The notes beneath the pieces were generated by a model. The model searched no databases. It was given only the letters and a program-made list of their open reading frames with translations, and was not told the DNA's origin. From contig NZ_JAJAQC010000005.1 of NCBI RefSeq assembly GCF_027604915.1, positions 186,001-250,000 on the forward strand: 64,000 bases of DNA, in the 5' to 3' direction. The first letter of the stretch is position 1; each line of letters begins with the position of its first letter. The translations under genes and the position numbers were made by a program. This document shows, piece by piece, positions 32,848 through 41,062 of the stretch. Source of the DNA: Streptomonospora mangrovi (GTDB lineage Bacteria; Actinomycetota; Actinomycetes; Streptosporangiales; Streptosporangiaceae).

Positions 32848-33144
32848 ATGGATGCGAAGACCCGGAAGTCAGTGCCCGTGCGGGCGGAGTCGGCGCGGGT
32901 GGCCAACAGCCTCCGGCGCCCGGGCAGCCCGGAGCGCCGGGCGCTGCTGCGGATGGGCGTCAGCCTGCCTGAGGGCGAGGTCTCGGAGAGCGCGGCGCTG
33001 GCTGCCCTCGTGGAGGCCGGCCGCGCGGCGCTGGCCGACGAACTGCTCGCCGACGAGTACGCCGCCATGGCGGTCGAGCGCACGGATGAGGACTCGGCGG
33101 CGCGGGCGGCCATGCGCGGGCGCGTCTCCCGGCGGGCCGACTGA
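32848..33144 (+). CDS. Antitoxin of a MazEF/PemIK-like pair
   Basis: 98 aa from ATG at 32848 (an ATG three codons upstream is possible; neither has a clear ribosome site). Mostly helical, Arg/Ala/Glu-rich: VRAESARVANSLRRPGSPERRALLRMGVSLPEGEVSESAALAALVEAGR. No clear DNA-binding motif is visible, but size, helical content and position fit an antitoxin. Its stop overlaps the toxin ATG by one base (TGATG). The ending EDSAARAAMRGRVSRR is typical of the toxin-binding tail. Confidence 0.7.
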   Translation: MDAKTRKSVPVRAESARVANSLRRPGSPERRALLRMGVSLPEGEVSESAALAALVEAGRAALADELLADEYAAMAVERTDEDSAARAAMRGRVSRRAD

Positions 33145-33467
33145 TGGCCGCACTCCTGCCGGTGCGCGGCCGCGTCTACGCCGCCGACATCGGTTTCGGC
33201 CGCAAGCCGTGGCTGGTGGTGTCCAACAACCACCGCAACCGCGCCTTCGACGACTGCCTGGCCGTGCGGCTGACCACGACCCCGCGCCAGACCCGGAGCA
33301 CGATCGTGCCGCTGGGACCGGCGGACTCCCCGCTCGTGGGGAGGGTGATGTGCGACGACATCACTCTCCTGTACCGCGAGGACCTTCTCGAAGACCTCGG
33401 GGCGGTGTCGTTCGCGACCATGACGCTGGTCGCGGGCGGCCTGCGCGCCGCGCTCGACCTCCAGTAG
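33144..33467 (+). CDS. PemK/MazF-type endoribonuclease toxin
   Basis: 107 aa from ATG at 33144. MazF-fold signatures: RGRVYAADIGFGRKPWLVVSNNHRNRAFDDCLAVRLTT, then RSTIVPL and the central strand VMCDDITLLYREDL (usual form C-D-Q/D-I-x-x-x). The conserved Arg after the first strand and the T/S after the third strand are present. Such toxins cleave mRNA at short sequences. Translationally coupled to the upstream antitoxin; a standard type II module. Confidence 0.85.
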   Translation: MAALLPVRGRVYAADIGFGRKPWLVVSNNHRNRAFDDCLAVRLTTTPRQTRSTIVPLGPADSPLVGRVMCDDITLLYREDLLEDLGAVSFATMTLVAGGLRAALDLQ

Positions 33468-33485
33468 GCCGCAGCGGGCCGGGGG

Positions 33486-34178
33486 TCAGCGCTGGGGGTT
33501 CTCGCCGACGAGGACCACGTCGGTGGCCTCGGCGGTGACCTCGACGCCGTTGGGCTGGGCCTGGATGTCGCTGACCCGCAGGCCGAACGGCATCTCGGGT
33601 ACCGGCACCGACAGCGCCAGCAGGTCCTCGACCAGGCCGAGGTCGCCGAACTGGCTCTGCCCGACCTCGATGTTGGAGGGGGTCACCACGATGGTGCCCT
33701 GCTCGACCGCCACGCCCAGGTCGGCCGAGACCGGCACGCTGTACTGGCCCAGGGCGAGGTCGCCCGACATCCGGGGGCTGCCGTTCTCGTTCTCGATGAC
33801 GATCCCCTCGGGCAGCCGCTTCTGGAGTTCGCTGTAGGGCAGCATCACCCGGGCGTCGGCGCTGCCCGCCACCACGCTGGGCTCGGTCAGCAGGTCGCCG
33901 ATGGGCGCGCGGACGTCGCGCGCGGTGACGTCGACCCGCTCCAACTGGACGTCGTCCACCACCACCGCGCCGGTGACGATGTGGATCTCGTCGTACTCCC
34001 CGCCGATCGCCTGGGTGAGGAAGGGGAAGCCGCCGATGGTGACCTCGGGCTCGGAGGTCATCTCATACTGCTGCTCCACGCGCGAGGCGATCTCGCTCTC
34101 CGCGGCGTAGTGCAGACCGCGATCGGCCACGGCGAGCACGATCAGCACGAATATGAGGAAGACGAGGAACTTACGCAT
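33486..34178 (-). CDS. LmeA-type phospholipid-binding protein (DUF2993), exported
   Basis: 230 aa from ATG at 34178. An N-terminal helix (FLVFLIFVLIVLAVADRGLHY) anchors or exports the protein. The domain has the DUF2993 pattern VTIGGFPFLTQAIGGEYDEIHI and alternating strands to the end (ADARVMLPYSELQKRLPEG). In mycobacteria LmeA acts on lipomannan/mannan maturation and binds phospholipid; here only membership is inferred. Monocistronic, no neighbour suggests a pathway. Confidence 0.82.
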   Translation of the reverse strand: MRKFLVFLIFVLIVLAVADRGLHYAAESEIASRVEQQYEMTSEPEVTIGGFPFLTQAIGGEYDEIHIVTGAVVVDDVQLERVDVTARDVRAPIGDLLTEPSVVAGSADARVMLPYSELQKRLPEGIVIENENGSPRMSGDLALGQYSVPVSADLGVAVEQGTIVVTPSNIEVGQSQFGDLGLVEDLLALSVPVPEMPFGLRVSDIQAQPNGVEVTAEATDVVLVGENPQR

Positions 34179-34398
34179 CGGGCTTCCAGCACGCTCCTGG
34201 TTGGTTCCGGCGCGGCGTCCGGACGGGGGATACGGTTCGGCGGGGGACGCCTGGTGCGGCGTCGCGGGACGCCCAGACTCAGCACGAAGGTTACTTCACC
34301 CGATTCGCCCCGCAGCGCTCCGGTGCGATATCTCAGCAAACTCCAATGAACCCGCGGGCCTGGTGCGGCGGCCGGGACGGCCCCCCGCGCGGGCGGGG

Positions 34399-35628
34399 TC
34401 AGCGCGGCATCAGCATGCCGGCGAGGTTGTCGGTGGCCGACGCCCCCGACAGCGCGAGTTCGATCACGTTGGTCGCCACCACCGTGTTGGCGCTGCGCCG
34501 GGCGAACTCCAGCACGTGCGGCTGCTGCTCGTGCTCCTCGAACGCCAACTGGTCGCGGTAGATGGCGTAGACGATCCGCTGGAGCGGCGCGCTGGGCACC
34601 GTGTGGCAGGCGAACAGCAGGGTGTCGGGCTCGTGCCGGGCCACCTGCTCGACCACCGCGTCGGCGTAGTCGTCGAAGGCGTCGGCGCGCCCGTCCATCA
34701 GCGTGTAGATGGTGATGATGCCGCGCAGCCGCTGCCGGCGCTGCGCGCCGCCGCCGGGCTCGCCGCCGTCGGTGCCGTCGGCGTCGCGGTCGTCGCCGTA
34801 GTCGTCGTCGTACTCGTCGTCAAAGTCGTCGTAGTCGTCCCGCTTGCGGCGCCTGCCCCACACACCGTCCTCCTCGTCGTCGGGTCCGTCCTCGTCCTCG
34901 GAGCCGCCCCGCCCCCTGCGCCGGCCGCCCCGGCCCGCGCGCCGGTTCGGGCGCTCCCGGGGCGGGTTCAGCGCCCGCAGGAAGCCCGTCCACAGCGCGG
35001 CGATGGCGCCGAGCATCAGCAACTGGCCGAGGATGCCCAGCCCGAAGCGGCTGACGATCACCTCAAGGAGCACCGTGAGCGCGAGCAGGCCCAGCACCGT
35101 CAACTCGTGCTGGGATCCGCGCGGCCGCTCGCCCAGGCGGCGGGCGGCCGCCCCGGCGGCCACGGCCAGCGCCACGAAGGCGAACGTGTGCACCAGGCCC
35201 AGCGCGATGCCGGGCAGGAAGTCGTAGTGCTCGCGCATGGCGGGGTAGCCGTTGCCGAACTGCCCGCGCAGCCGGTCCATGGTGAGCACCACCAGCGGCA
35301 CGATGCCCAGGGTGGTCACCACCAGGCGGGTGCCGAACCGGGTGCGCGGCTCGCGCACGGCGTACTCCACGGCGCCCCAGCCCAGCAGCAGCGGGCCCAG
35401 CAGGCCCACACCGATCTGGAACATGCGGAAGGTGGCGGCGGAGAAGCCCAGGAGCGCGCCCGGGAACGCGGCGCTGAGGGCGATCGCGAGGGCGACCGCC
35501 GAGGCCACCCAGGCAGCCATGAAGAGCCGCGGGTCCCGGATCCCGCGGGCGATCAGCGCGGCGGTCGCGCTCCACGCCACCAGGGCGCAGATGAATGCCA
35601 GTCCTACCTCGACCATCCCGCTAATCAT
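34399..35628 (-). CDS. Fusion: seven-helix membrane domain, acidic linker and ABM-type monooxygenase domain
   Basis: 409 aa from ATG at 35628. About seven hydrophobic segments fill residues 1-205 (e.g. VGLAFICALVAWSATAALIA, LTVLGLLALTVLLEVIV). A linker with a basic block (RRAGRGGRRRGRGG) follows, then a strikingly acidic one (DDYDDFDDEYDDDYGDDRD). The last 100 residues (RGIITIYTLMDGRADAFDDYADAVVEQVARHEPDTLLFACH...FEEHEQQPHV) match the antibiotic-biosynthesis-monooxygenase (YgiN/ABM) ferredoxin-like barrel. Fusing this to an intramembrane domain is unusual and suggests a membrane-tethered quinol or small-molecule enzyme. Function unknown. Confidence 0.75.
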   Translation of the reverse strand: MISGMVEVGLAFICALVAWSATAALIARGIRDPRLFMAAWVASAVALAIALSAAFPGALLGFSAATFRMFQIGVGLLGPLLLGWGAVEYAVREPRTRFGTRLVVTTLGIVPLVVLTMDRLRGQFGNGYPAMREHYDFLPGIALGLVHTFAFVALAVAAGAAARRLGERPRGSQHELTVLGLLALTVLLEVIVSRFGLGILGQLLMLGAIAALWTGFLRALNPPRERPNRRAGRGGRRRGRGGSEDEDGPDDEEDGVWGRRRKRDDYDDFDDEYDDDYGDDRDADGTDGGEPGGGAQRRQRLRGIITIYTLMDGRADAFDDYADAVVEQVARHEPDTLLFACHTVPSAPLQRIVYAIYRDQLAFEEHEQQPHVLEFARRSANTVVATNVIELALSGASATDNLAGMLMPR

Positions 35629-35723
35629 GCTGCACTTGAGGCGCGGGCGTGAACGGAGTAGGACATTCGCCGCACCGTTTTGCCTGCTAATTGCCCTTTT
35701 GAGCGGAATAAGTCGGTTAACTT

Positions 35724-35737
35724 GTGAGTTACCTCAC
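35724..35737. promoter_or_regulatory. AT-richer divergent region with inverted repeat
   Basis: GTGAG-TTAC-CTCAC lies in a lower-GC island (about 35,680-35,790) between the fusion protein gene and the HAD phosphatase. It is preceded by GTTAAC. Position suits a regulator of both genes; identity unknown. Confidence 0.35.
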
Positions 35738-35787
35738 CGGTCACGGCCTGTTCCCGGCTCGATGTACACCTGTGTTCCGGATAGCTC

Positions 35788-35793
35788 TAGGCT
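35788..35793 (+). promoter_or_regulatory. -10 box of leaderless HAD phosphatase gene
   Basis: TAGGCT ends 6 nt before the ATG at 35800, so the mRNA should begin at or next to the start codon. No ribosome site is present. Confidence 0.6.
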
Positions 35794-35799
35794 CGAACC

Positions 35800-36729
35800 A
35801 TGTGGCGCTATCTCCGTCGAGACGACCGTGGCCGCGCCGCCCTCGCCGGGGAAGCGTCGGCCGCCGCCGCCGAGGCCCTGCGCGGCGCGGGCCGGCCGAG
35901 CGGCGCGTACGTCCCGCCCCTGCCGGCGGGCGCTCCGCCCGCGCGCCGGCCTGAGCCGCCCACGGCTCCCCCCATCGCGTTCTTCGACGTCGACAACACC
36001 CTGATGCGCGGCGCGTCGATCTACCACTTCGCGCGCGGCCTGGCCTCCCGCGACCTGTTCACCACCCGCGACCTGCTGCGGTTCGGCTGGGGCCAGATGC
36101 GGTTCCGCATCAGCGGCACCGAGCAGGCACAGCAGATCAACGCCGCGCGCGAGGCCGCCCTGGCGTTCGTGGCCGGGCACGACGTCAACGACCTGGTCAC
36201 CCTGTGCGAGCAGATCTACGACGATTCGATGGCCGACCGGATCTGGGAGGGCACGCACCGGCTGATCCACCGCCACCTGCGCGAGGGGCAGCGGGTGTGG
36301 CTGGTCACCGCCACCCCGGTAGAGTTGGCCGACATCATCAAGCGTCGGCTGGGCCTGGACGGCGCGCTGGGCACGGTCGCCGAGACCGTCGACGGCGTGT
36401 ACACCGGCCGCCTGGTCGGCGACCTGCTGCACGGCCCGGCCAAGGCGGCGGCGATCGAGGCGCTGGCCCGCCACGAGAACGTCGACCTCGCCGAGTGCAC
36501 GGCCTACAGCGACTCCAGCAACGACCTGCCGCTGCTGAACGCGGTGGGCCACCCCAACGCCGTCAACCCCGACACCGCGCTGCGCGACCACGCCATCGAG
36601 CGGGGCTGGCCGGTGCACGAGTTCCGCCGGCACCGCGCGGCCCTGCGGGTCGGCGTGCCGGCCGCGATCGCCGGTGCGGTGGCCGGGGGCGTGGCGATGA
36701 GCGTGCTGCGCCGCAGGGCGCGGCACTGA
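35800..36729 (+). CDS. HAD-IB phosphatase (SerB/CicA-like) with C-terminal membrane helix
   Basis: 309 aa. Residues 1-58 are a poorly conserved basic/Pro lead. HAD motif I is PIAFFDVDNTLMRG, motif II VWLVTATPVELADII, motif III lysine GPAKAAAIEAL, motif IV AYSDSSNDLPLLNAVG. The cap HFARGLASRDLFTTRDLLRF fits the IB subfamily (phosphoserine or phospholipid-type phosphatases). The last 35 residues (RVGVPAAIAGAVAGGVAMSVLRRR) form a probable membrane anchor. Probably leaderless. A strong terminator follows. Confidence 0.86.
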   Translation: MWRYLRRDDRGRAALAGEASAAAAEALRGAGRPSGAYVPPLPAGAPPARRPEPPTAPPIAFFDVDNTLMRGASIYHFARGLASRDLFTTRDLLRFGWGQMRFRISGTEQAQQINAAREAALAFVAGHDVNDLVTLCEQIYDDSMADRIWEGTHRLIHRHLREGQRVWLVTATPVELADIIKRRLGLDGALGTVAETVDGVYTGRLVGDLLHGPAKAAAIEALARHENVDLAECTAYSDSSNDLPLLNAVGHPNAVNPDTALRDHAIERGWPVHEFRRHRAALRVGVPAAIAGAVAGGVAMSVLRRRARH

Positions 36730-36753
36730 GCGGCTGAGACCGCAGGAACCGTG

Positions 36754-36792
36754 AGGCCGGCGGGCCGCTTCGGCGGCCCGCCGGCCTTGTTT
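36754..36792 (+). terminator. Rho-independent terminator of the HAD gene
   Basis: A perfect 15-bp stem (AGGCCGGCGGGCCGC) closed by a TTCG tetraloop, followed by TGTTT. One of the clearest intrinsic terminators in the window. The region from here to 37,024 holds only the 3' end of the next gene. Confidence 0.92.
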
Positions 36793-37024
36793 CTGCGGAG
36801 GGTCCCGGTCGGTCTTCGGAGGGTTTTGGCGGCGGCCGCTTGCGGCCGGTAGGACCCGGCGGCGGGCACCCGGCGGCAACGGCGGACAGGGGGGTTGGGG
36901 CACCGCGCGCACGCAGGCGCGCGGCGCGTGGGAGTACACGTCCGGCCCGCGCCCGGTCGGGGCGGGCTCAGGCAGGGGCGGGATCGGGCAGAGTCCGGCT
37001 CAGGCCGAGCCGGGACGGCCGGCC

Positions 37025-38041
37025 TCAGGCGGGCAGTGCCGGGCGGGTGCTGTGGGCGCGCGGCCCGGCCGCTCCGGCGCCGCGCCGGCGCAGCGGGCGC
37101 CCGCGCTCGCTCGCGTAGCTCTCGAACGCCTCCTGCGAGGTGTAGGCCGGCGACCAGCCCAGCGCCCGTTCGAGCTTGCTGAAGTCCAGGACGCGGTCGT
37201 AGCACAGCACGCGCAACTGCTCGGGCGTGTAGTCCAGTTCGCTGCGGCGCGCCAGGCCGCCGAGCATCCGCAGGCCGGGCTCGGGCACCGCGAAGCGGCG
37301 CCGGCCCACCCGGCGCAGGCACAGCGACAGCGGCAGCGAGCCGGACCCGGCGACGTTGAACACGCCCTGCCCGTCGCTCAGCGCCATGCGGCGCACCGCC
37401 TCGATGCCGTCGTCCTCGTGGATGAACTGCATCAGCGGGTCGTAGCCGCGCACCGTGGGCACCAGGCGCAGCCCGAAGTAGCGCGTGAGCGGGGTGTCGA
37501 CCGAGGGGCCGATGAAGTTGGCGAAGCGCAGCACCGCCACGGCGAGGTCGGGGCGCCGGCGGGCCAGCCCGCGGGTGTGCTTCTCGACCTCGGCCGCGCT
37601 GTTGGCGTAGACCGAGCGCGGCAGCGCGCGCTCGGCGCGGTCCTCGGTGCACAGCAGCGGGTCCTGGGCCGACTGGTTGTAGACGGCGGCGCTGGAGCGC
37701 ACCACCAGGCGCCGGAGGGTGTCCGAGCGCTGGCAGGCGTCGAGGAGCTGCATCGTGCCCAGGACGTTGGCGTGCGCCGCCGCGGCGCGGCCGCCGGCGT
37801 GCCGCGCCGACGGCGTGAGGCCCAGGTGGACCACGGTGTCGGCGCCGGACTCCAGCACGGCGCGCCCGATCCCGCCGTCGTGGAGGTCGGCCTGGATGTA
37901 GTCGGTGCCGCCCAGCGGGTGCCGGGGGGCGACGGGGTCGAGCCCGACCACCCGGTCGACTCCGGGTTCGGTCCGCACGGCCTCGGCCACCCGGGCGCCC
38001 AGGTAGCGGGAGACTCCGGTGATCAGTACGACGCGGCCCAT
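37025..38041 (-). CDS. Extended SDR (NAD-dependent epimerase/sterol-dehydrogenase-like)
   Basis: 338 aa from ATG at 38041 (GGAGG 8 nt upstream). Rossmann start VVLITGVSRYLGARVAEAV deviates from GxxGxxG by a Ser-Arg-Tyr insertion pattern. Substrate-loop HLGLTPSARHAGG, strand VVRSSAAVYNQ. In the active-site helix the Tyr is followed by A-N-S-A (SVYANSAAEVEKH), so the usual YxxxK lysine is missing. The fold and length fit 3-beta-HSD/epimerase-type SDRs. Loss of the Lys suggests a sensor or NAD-binding role, or that another residue substitutes. Co-directional with the bS22 gene (147 nt gap). Confidence 0.8.
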   Translation of the reverse strand: MGRVVLITGVSRYLGARVAEAVRTEPGVDRVVGLDPVAPRHPLGGTDYIQADLHDGGIGRAVLESGADTVVHLGLTPSARHAGGRAAAAHANVLGTMQLLDACQRSDTLRRLVVRSSAAVYNQSAQDPLLCTEDRAERALPRSVYANSAAEVEKHTRGLARRRPDLAVAVLRFANFIGPSVDTPLTRYFGLRLVPTVRGYDPLMQFIHEDDGIEAVRRMALSDGQGVFNVAGSGSLPLSLCLRRVGRRRFAVPEPGLRMLGGLARRSELDYTPEQLRVLCYDRVLDFSKLERALGWSPAYTSQEAFESYASERGRPLRRRGAGAAGPRAHSTRPALPA

Positions 38042-38188
38042 GCCACACGCCTCCACGAGTCGGGGGGGATTCGCTGGATGGGGCGGGAGGTGTCTCCGCG
38101 TCGACCGTGCCGCCGCGGACCGAGCGGGCCGGGACCGCCGCGGTCGGTGTCGGCGGAGAGACTGCCCCACCCGATGCCGAAGGCTCGG

Positions 38189-38287
38189 CTACTTCTTGTT
38201 GCGGCGCGCGACGCGGGTCCTCTTGAGCAGCTTGCGGTGCTTCTTCTTCGCCATGCGCTTGCGGCGCTTCTTGATGACGGAACCCAT
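38189..38287 (-). CDS. Small ribosomal protein bS22 (AURKAIP1/COX24 domain)
   Basis: 32 aa: [20 protein letters not shown] and a basic tail [13 protein letters not shown] at 38287 with GAGAGGTG 6 nt upstream. Over half the residues are Lys or Arg. This is the actinobacterial mini-protein seen on the 30S subunit near the decoding centre in mycobacterial ribosomes (bS22), related to mitochondrial mS38. Too short for most gene callers, but start, composition and ending are exact for the family. Confidence 0.95.
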   Translation of the reverse strand: MGSVIKKRRKRMAKKKHRKLLKRTRVARRNKK

Positions 38288-38770
38288 ACGGTTCACCTCT
38301 CGCCTACGTTTGGATCACATGACACGACGGCACACCCGATTCGGGCGCGCGAGGCGCGGCCCGTGAGGTGAACCGACGGAGGGAGTGCGGCGAACGCAGT
38401 CGCCCGGGGGCGGACACGCGGCGGCCGCGTGCCGATGAAAACGCCGCACCCGTTGGACCAGCCTACCTCCTCGCACAAGGGGCGGCCGCACACCGGTGGG
38501 TCGCGGGTGCGGGGCGGAGGGGGAGGCGGCGGGGAGGCGGGGGCGAACCGGGGGCGCGGCGGGCGCGGAAGGGGCGAAGGCGGGGGACGCCCCTCGGGAG
38601 GCCGGGGAGGAGGTGCCGGTGTGCCGCAAGGCCCGGGCGGCGGGGCTGGGCCGGCCCAGGGCGTGCGCGGCCGGCGGGAGCCGGGCGGCGGGTGCGGCGG
38701 CGCTCGGCGGTGCGGGCCGCCGGGCGTCGACGCGGGTCAGGCGCCGGGCGTCGCCGGCGCGGTGCGCGGG
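38288..38770. other. Upstream region of bS22 and low-complexity stretch
   Basis: 483 nt. A -10-like TAGGCT on the minus strand (about 38,459-38,464) lies 170 nt before the bS22 start. The part from 38,500 to 38,770 is G-rich simple sequence (GGCGGAGGGGG-like) without coding signal. No gene called. Confidence 0.4.
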
Positions 38771-39406
38771 TCAGGCGCCGGGCATCGCCGGGCCCTTGCG
38801 GTACAGCTCGGCCGCCGGCTCGGTGTAGCCGACGCTGACCAGCCGGTGGTCCTCGAACGTCAGCGAGGTGATGCTGGCGAGGTTGCACTGCCGCCGGTCG
38901 GGGCGGTGCCACAGCCGCTTGCGCTCGGCCGCGCGGCGCGCCATCCAGATGGGGAGCTGGTGGCTGACGCACACGGCCTCGCGGCCCCACGCCTCCTTGC
39001 GCACCACCTTGATGATGTCGACCATGCGGGCGACGATGCGGGAGTAGGGCTCGCCCCACGAGGGCCGGAACGGGTTGTAGAGCCGGCGCAGCACCTCGGG
39101 GTCGCGCATGGAGCGGGTGGACAGCGCCATGCCCTGGAACGTGTTGCCGGCCTCGATCAGCCGCTCGTCGAGCCGGATGGCCACGCCGAACTCGTCGGCG
39201 ACGGGCTGCGCGGTCTCCTTGGCGCGGTCCAGCGGCGAGGAGTACAGCGCGGCGATGTCGCGCCCGGTGAACCACTCCGCGGCGAGGCCCGCCATGCGGC
39301 AGCCGTTCTCGCTGAGGTGGAACTCCGGCAGGCGGCCGTAGAGGATCCCCTTGGGGTTGTGCACCTCGCCGTGCCGGAGGAGGTGGACCACGGTGGTCGT
39401 ACTCAT
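38771..39406 (-). CDS. Histidine phosphatase (phosphoglycerate-mutase-like)
   Basis: 211 aa from ATG at 39406. RHG motif at the start: VVHLLRHGEVHNPKGILYGRLPEF. The second catalytic region (CVSHQLPIWMARR) supplies the second His, and SSPLDRAKETAQPVADE gives the phosphate-binding Arg. Family members dephosphorylate small phospho-metabolites or proteins; substrate unknown. Located 64 nt downstream of the LysR gene end and so probably separately transcribed or weakly linked. Confidence 0.88.
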   Translation of the reverse strand: MSTTTVVHLLRHGEVHNPKGILYGRLPEFHLSENGCRMAGLAAEWFTGRDIAALYSSPLDRAKETAQPVADEFGVAIRLDERLIEAGNTFQGMALSTRSMRDPEVLRRLYNPFRPSWGEPYSRIVARMVDIIKVVRKEAWGREAVCVSHQLPIWMARRAAERKRLWHRPDRRQCNLASITSLTFEDHRLVSVGYTEPAAELYRKGPAMPGA

Positions 39407-39470
39407 GTTCGCGCGACCGATTCCTTCCGTACGTTTCGCTGGACGGCGCGGACCGGGCGGCGTGTGCCGC

Positions 39471-40412
39471 CTAGACGGGCGCTGACGTGGCGTCCAAGCT
39501 CCGCGTGCCGTCATCCAACTTATCGACCGTGGACCGCAGCGCCGCCACGGCGGCGCGCACGGCGGGGCGGCGCCCGGCCTCGCGGCGCAGCAGCACGTAG
39601 ACGCTGCGCACGAGCACCGGCCGCAGCGGAACCGTGCGCACGCCCGGCGGCAGCAGTCCGCGGCCCAGGCGCGGCAGGACCGCCAGCCCGAGGCCGGCGG
39701 CCACCAGCGCGATCTGTGTGGGGTACTCGGTCGCGTAGTGTGCCACGCGCGGCTCCACGCCCGCACGGCGGAGGGTGTCGCACAGCCACTCGAAGCAGAT
39801 GGTGCCCTGCGGCGCGACGATCCAGTCCTCGTCCACGAGTTCGCCCGCCGCGAGTTCGTCGCGGTCGGCGAGGGGGTGGTCGGCGGGCAGCACGATCTCG
39901 GCGGGGTCGTCGAACAGGTGCAGGCGCTCGGTGCCCTCCAGCACGGGCAGCGGGGAGTTCACCCAGTCCTGGACGAGCGCGAGGTCGTAGTCGCCGCGCT
40001 GGACCAGGGTCTGGGAGACGCCCGGGTCGGCCTCGAACATCTGGACGTTGAGGTTGGGGTAGCGCAGGGCGAGGTCGCGCAGCGCGGGGGGCAGGACGCT
40101 GCGCGCGGCGGTGGCGAAGGCGGCGATGCTCAGCCGTCCCGCGACGCTGCCGAGCTGGGCTTCCAGGTCGGCCTCGGCCTCGGCGATCATCGCGAGGATG
40201 CGCTCGGAGTGCCGCACGAGGAGCTGCGCCGCGTCGGTCAGCCGCACACCGCGCCCGCTGCGCTCCAGCAGGCGCGCGGAGGTCTCGCGCTCCAGCTTGG
40301 CGATCTGCTGGGAGACGGCGGAGGTGGTGATTCCGAGGACGTCGGCGGCGGCGCTGACCGACCCGTACTCGGAGATGGCGTTGAGCGCCCGAAGGCGGTC
40401 GATGTCGAGCAC
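39471..40412 (-). CDS. LysR-family transcriptional regulator, leaderless
   Basis: 313 aa from GTG at 40412. Residues 1-60 form the LysR HTH (LRALNAISEYGSVSAAADVLGITTSAVSQQIAKLERE), followed by a coiled linker and a periplasmic-binding-like co-inducer domain (RLSIAAFATAARSVLPPALRDLALRYP...). The -10 hexamer TATGAT (40,419-40,424, minus strand) ends 6 nt before the GTG: leaderless. No obvious target next door; the next gene on the same strand is the small 63-aa protein, so autoregulation or distant targets are likely. Confidence 0.9.
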   Translation of the reverse strand: MLDIDRLRALNAISEYGSVSAAADVLGITTSAVSQQIAKLERETSARLLERSGRGVRLTDAAQLLVRHSERILAMIAEAEADLEAQLGSVAGRLSIAAFATAARSVLPPALRDLALRYPNLNVQMFEADPGVSQTLVQRGDYDLALVQDWVNSPLPVLEGTERLHLFDDPAEIVLPADHPLADRDELAAGELVDEDWIVAPQGTICFEWLCDTLRRAGVEPRVAHYATEYPTQIALVAAGLGLAVLPRLGRGLLPPGVRTVPLRPVLVRSVYVLLRREAGRRPAVRAAVAALRSTVDKLDDGTRSLDATSAPV

Positions 40413-40418
40413 GCGGCA

Positions 40419-40424
40419 ATCATA
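40419..40424 (-). promoter_or_regulatory. -10 box of the LysR gene
   Basis: Minus-strand TATGAT, 6 nt before the GTG start codon. Confidence 0.6.
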
Positions 40425-40644
40425 AAGCGCTGTTTAACGTCCGAAGCAGGTAATTGAAAGATGAACTTCCCATTGAGGGACGGTTCCCCCCAAACAAGCA
40501 CATAGGGGAACGAAGTCAGGCGTGCGGCCATCGGCCAGGGGGGCGGATGGCCGAGGTGGCGACGGGGCGCCAAAACCGGGACAGCCCTTCCGCCGACGGC
40601 GGGCCACCGGCCGACCGCACCGCCAACCCGCCGGAAGAGCGCGC

Positions 40645-40836
40645 CTAGGACCGCTGGTGCGCCTTCCACGCCCGGTGGAGTTCTCGCCGACGCTCGTACT
40701 CCCGCTTCGTGCGGAGCAGCGGATCGGTTTCGGGGGTCAGGGCCGCCGGTCCCATGACGTGGAGGAGCGCGTAGTTGATACGGAACCCCACCCTGTACGG
40801 CAACGAGAACGAGTCTTTCCCGCGCGGCTTCTCCAC
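40645..40836 (-). CDS. Conserved-looking 63-aa protein of unknown function
   Basis: GTG at 40836 with GAGAGGGG 6 nt upstream. Sequence is balanced and protein-like (KDSFSLPYRVGFRINYALLHVMGP, then REYERRRELHRAWKAHQ), with a hydrophobic middle and a helical charged tail. Amino-acid usage and third-position GC fit a real gene, unlike surrounding frames. No family recognised. The 225 nt upstream contain no other gene. Confidence 0.6.
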   Translation of the reverse strand: MEKPRGKDSFSLPYRVGFRINYALLHVMGPAALTPETDPLLRTKREYERRRELHRAWKAHQRS

Positions 40837-41062
40837 GGCCGTCCCCTCTCCCTTTCGCCGACATGCGGATGCCCGCGAGCGCCGTCGAAGCAGATTCCAT
40901 CGCCGGAGAACCCCCGGCTTTCCCGCCCGCAGCGTATCCGCCCTGCTTTCGCCGCCCCGACCGGCCCCGCCCCGTGACCTGGGCTGTCACCGGGGCCAGG
41001 GACGGGTGATCGCGGTTCGGTCCCGGTCGAGGGCCGGGCGGTGCCGCCAGGCCCCCGGGCCG

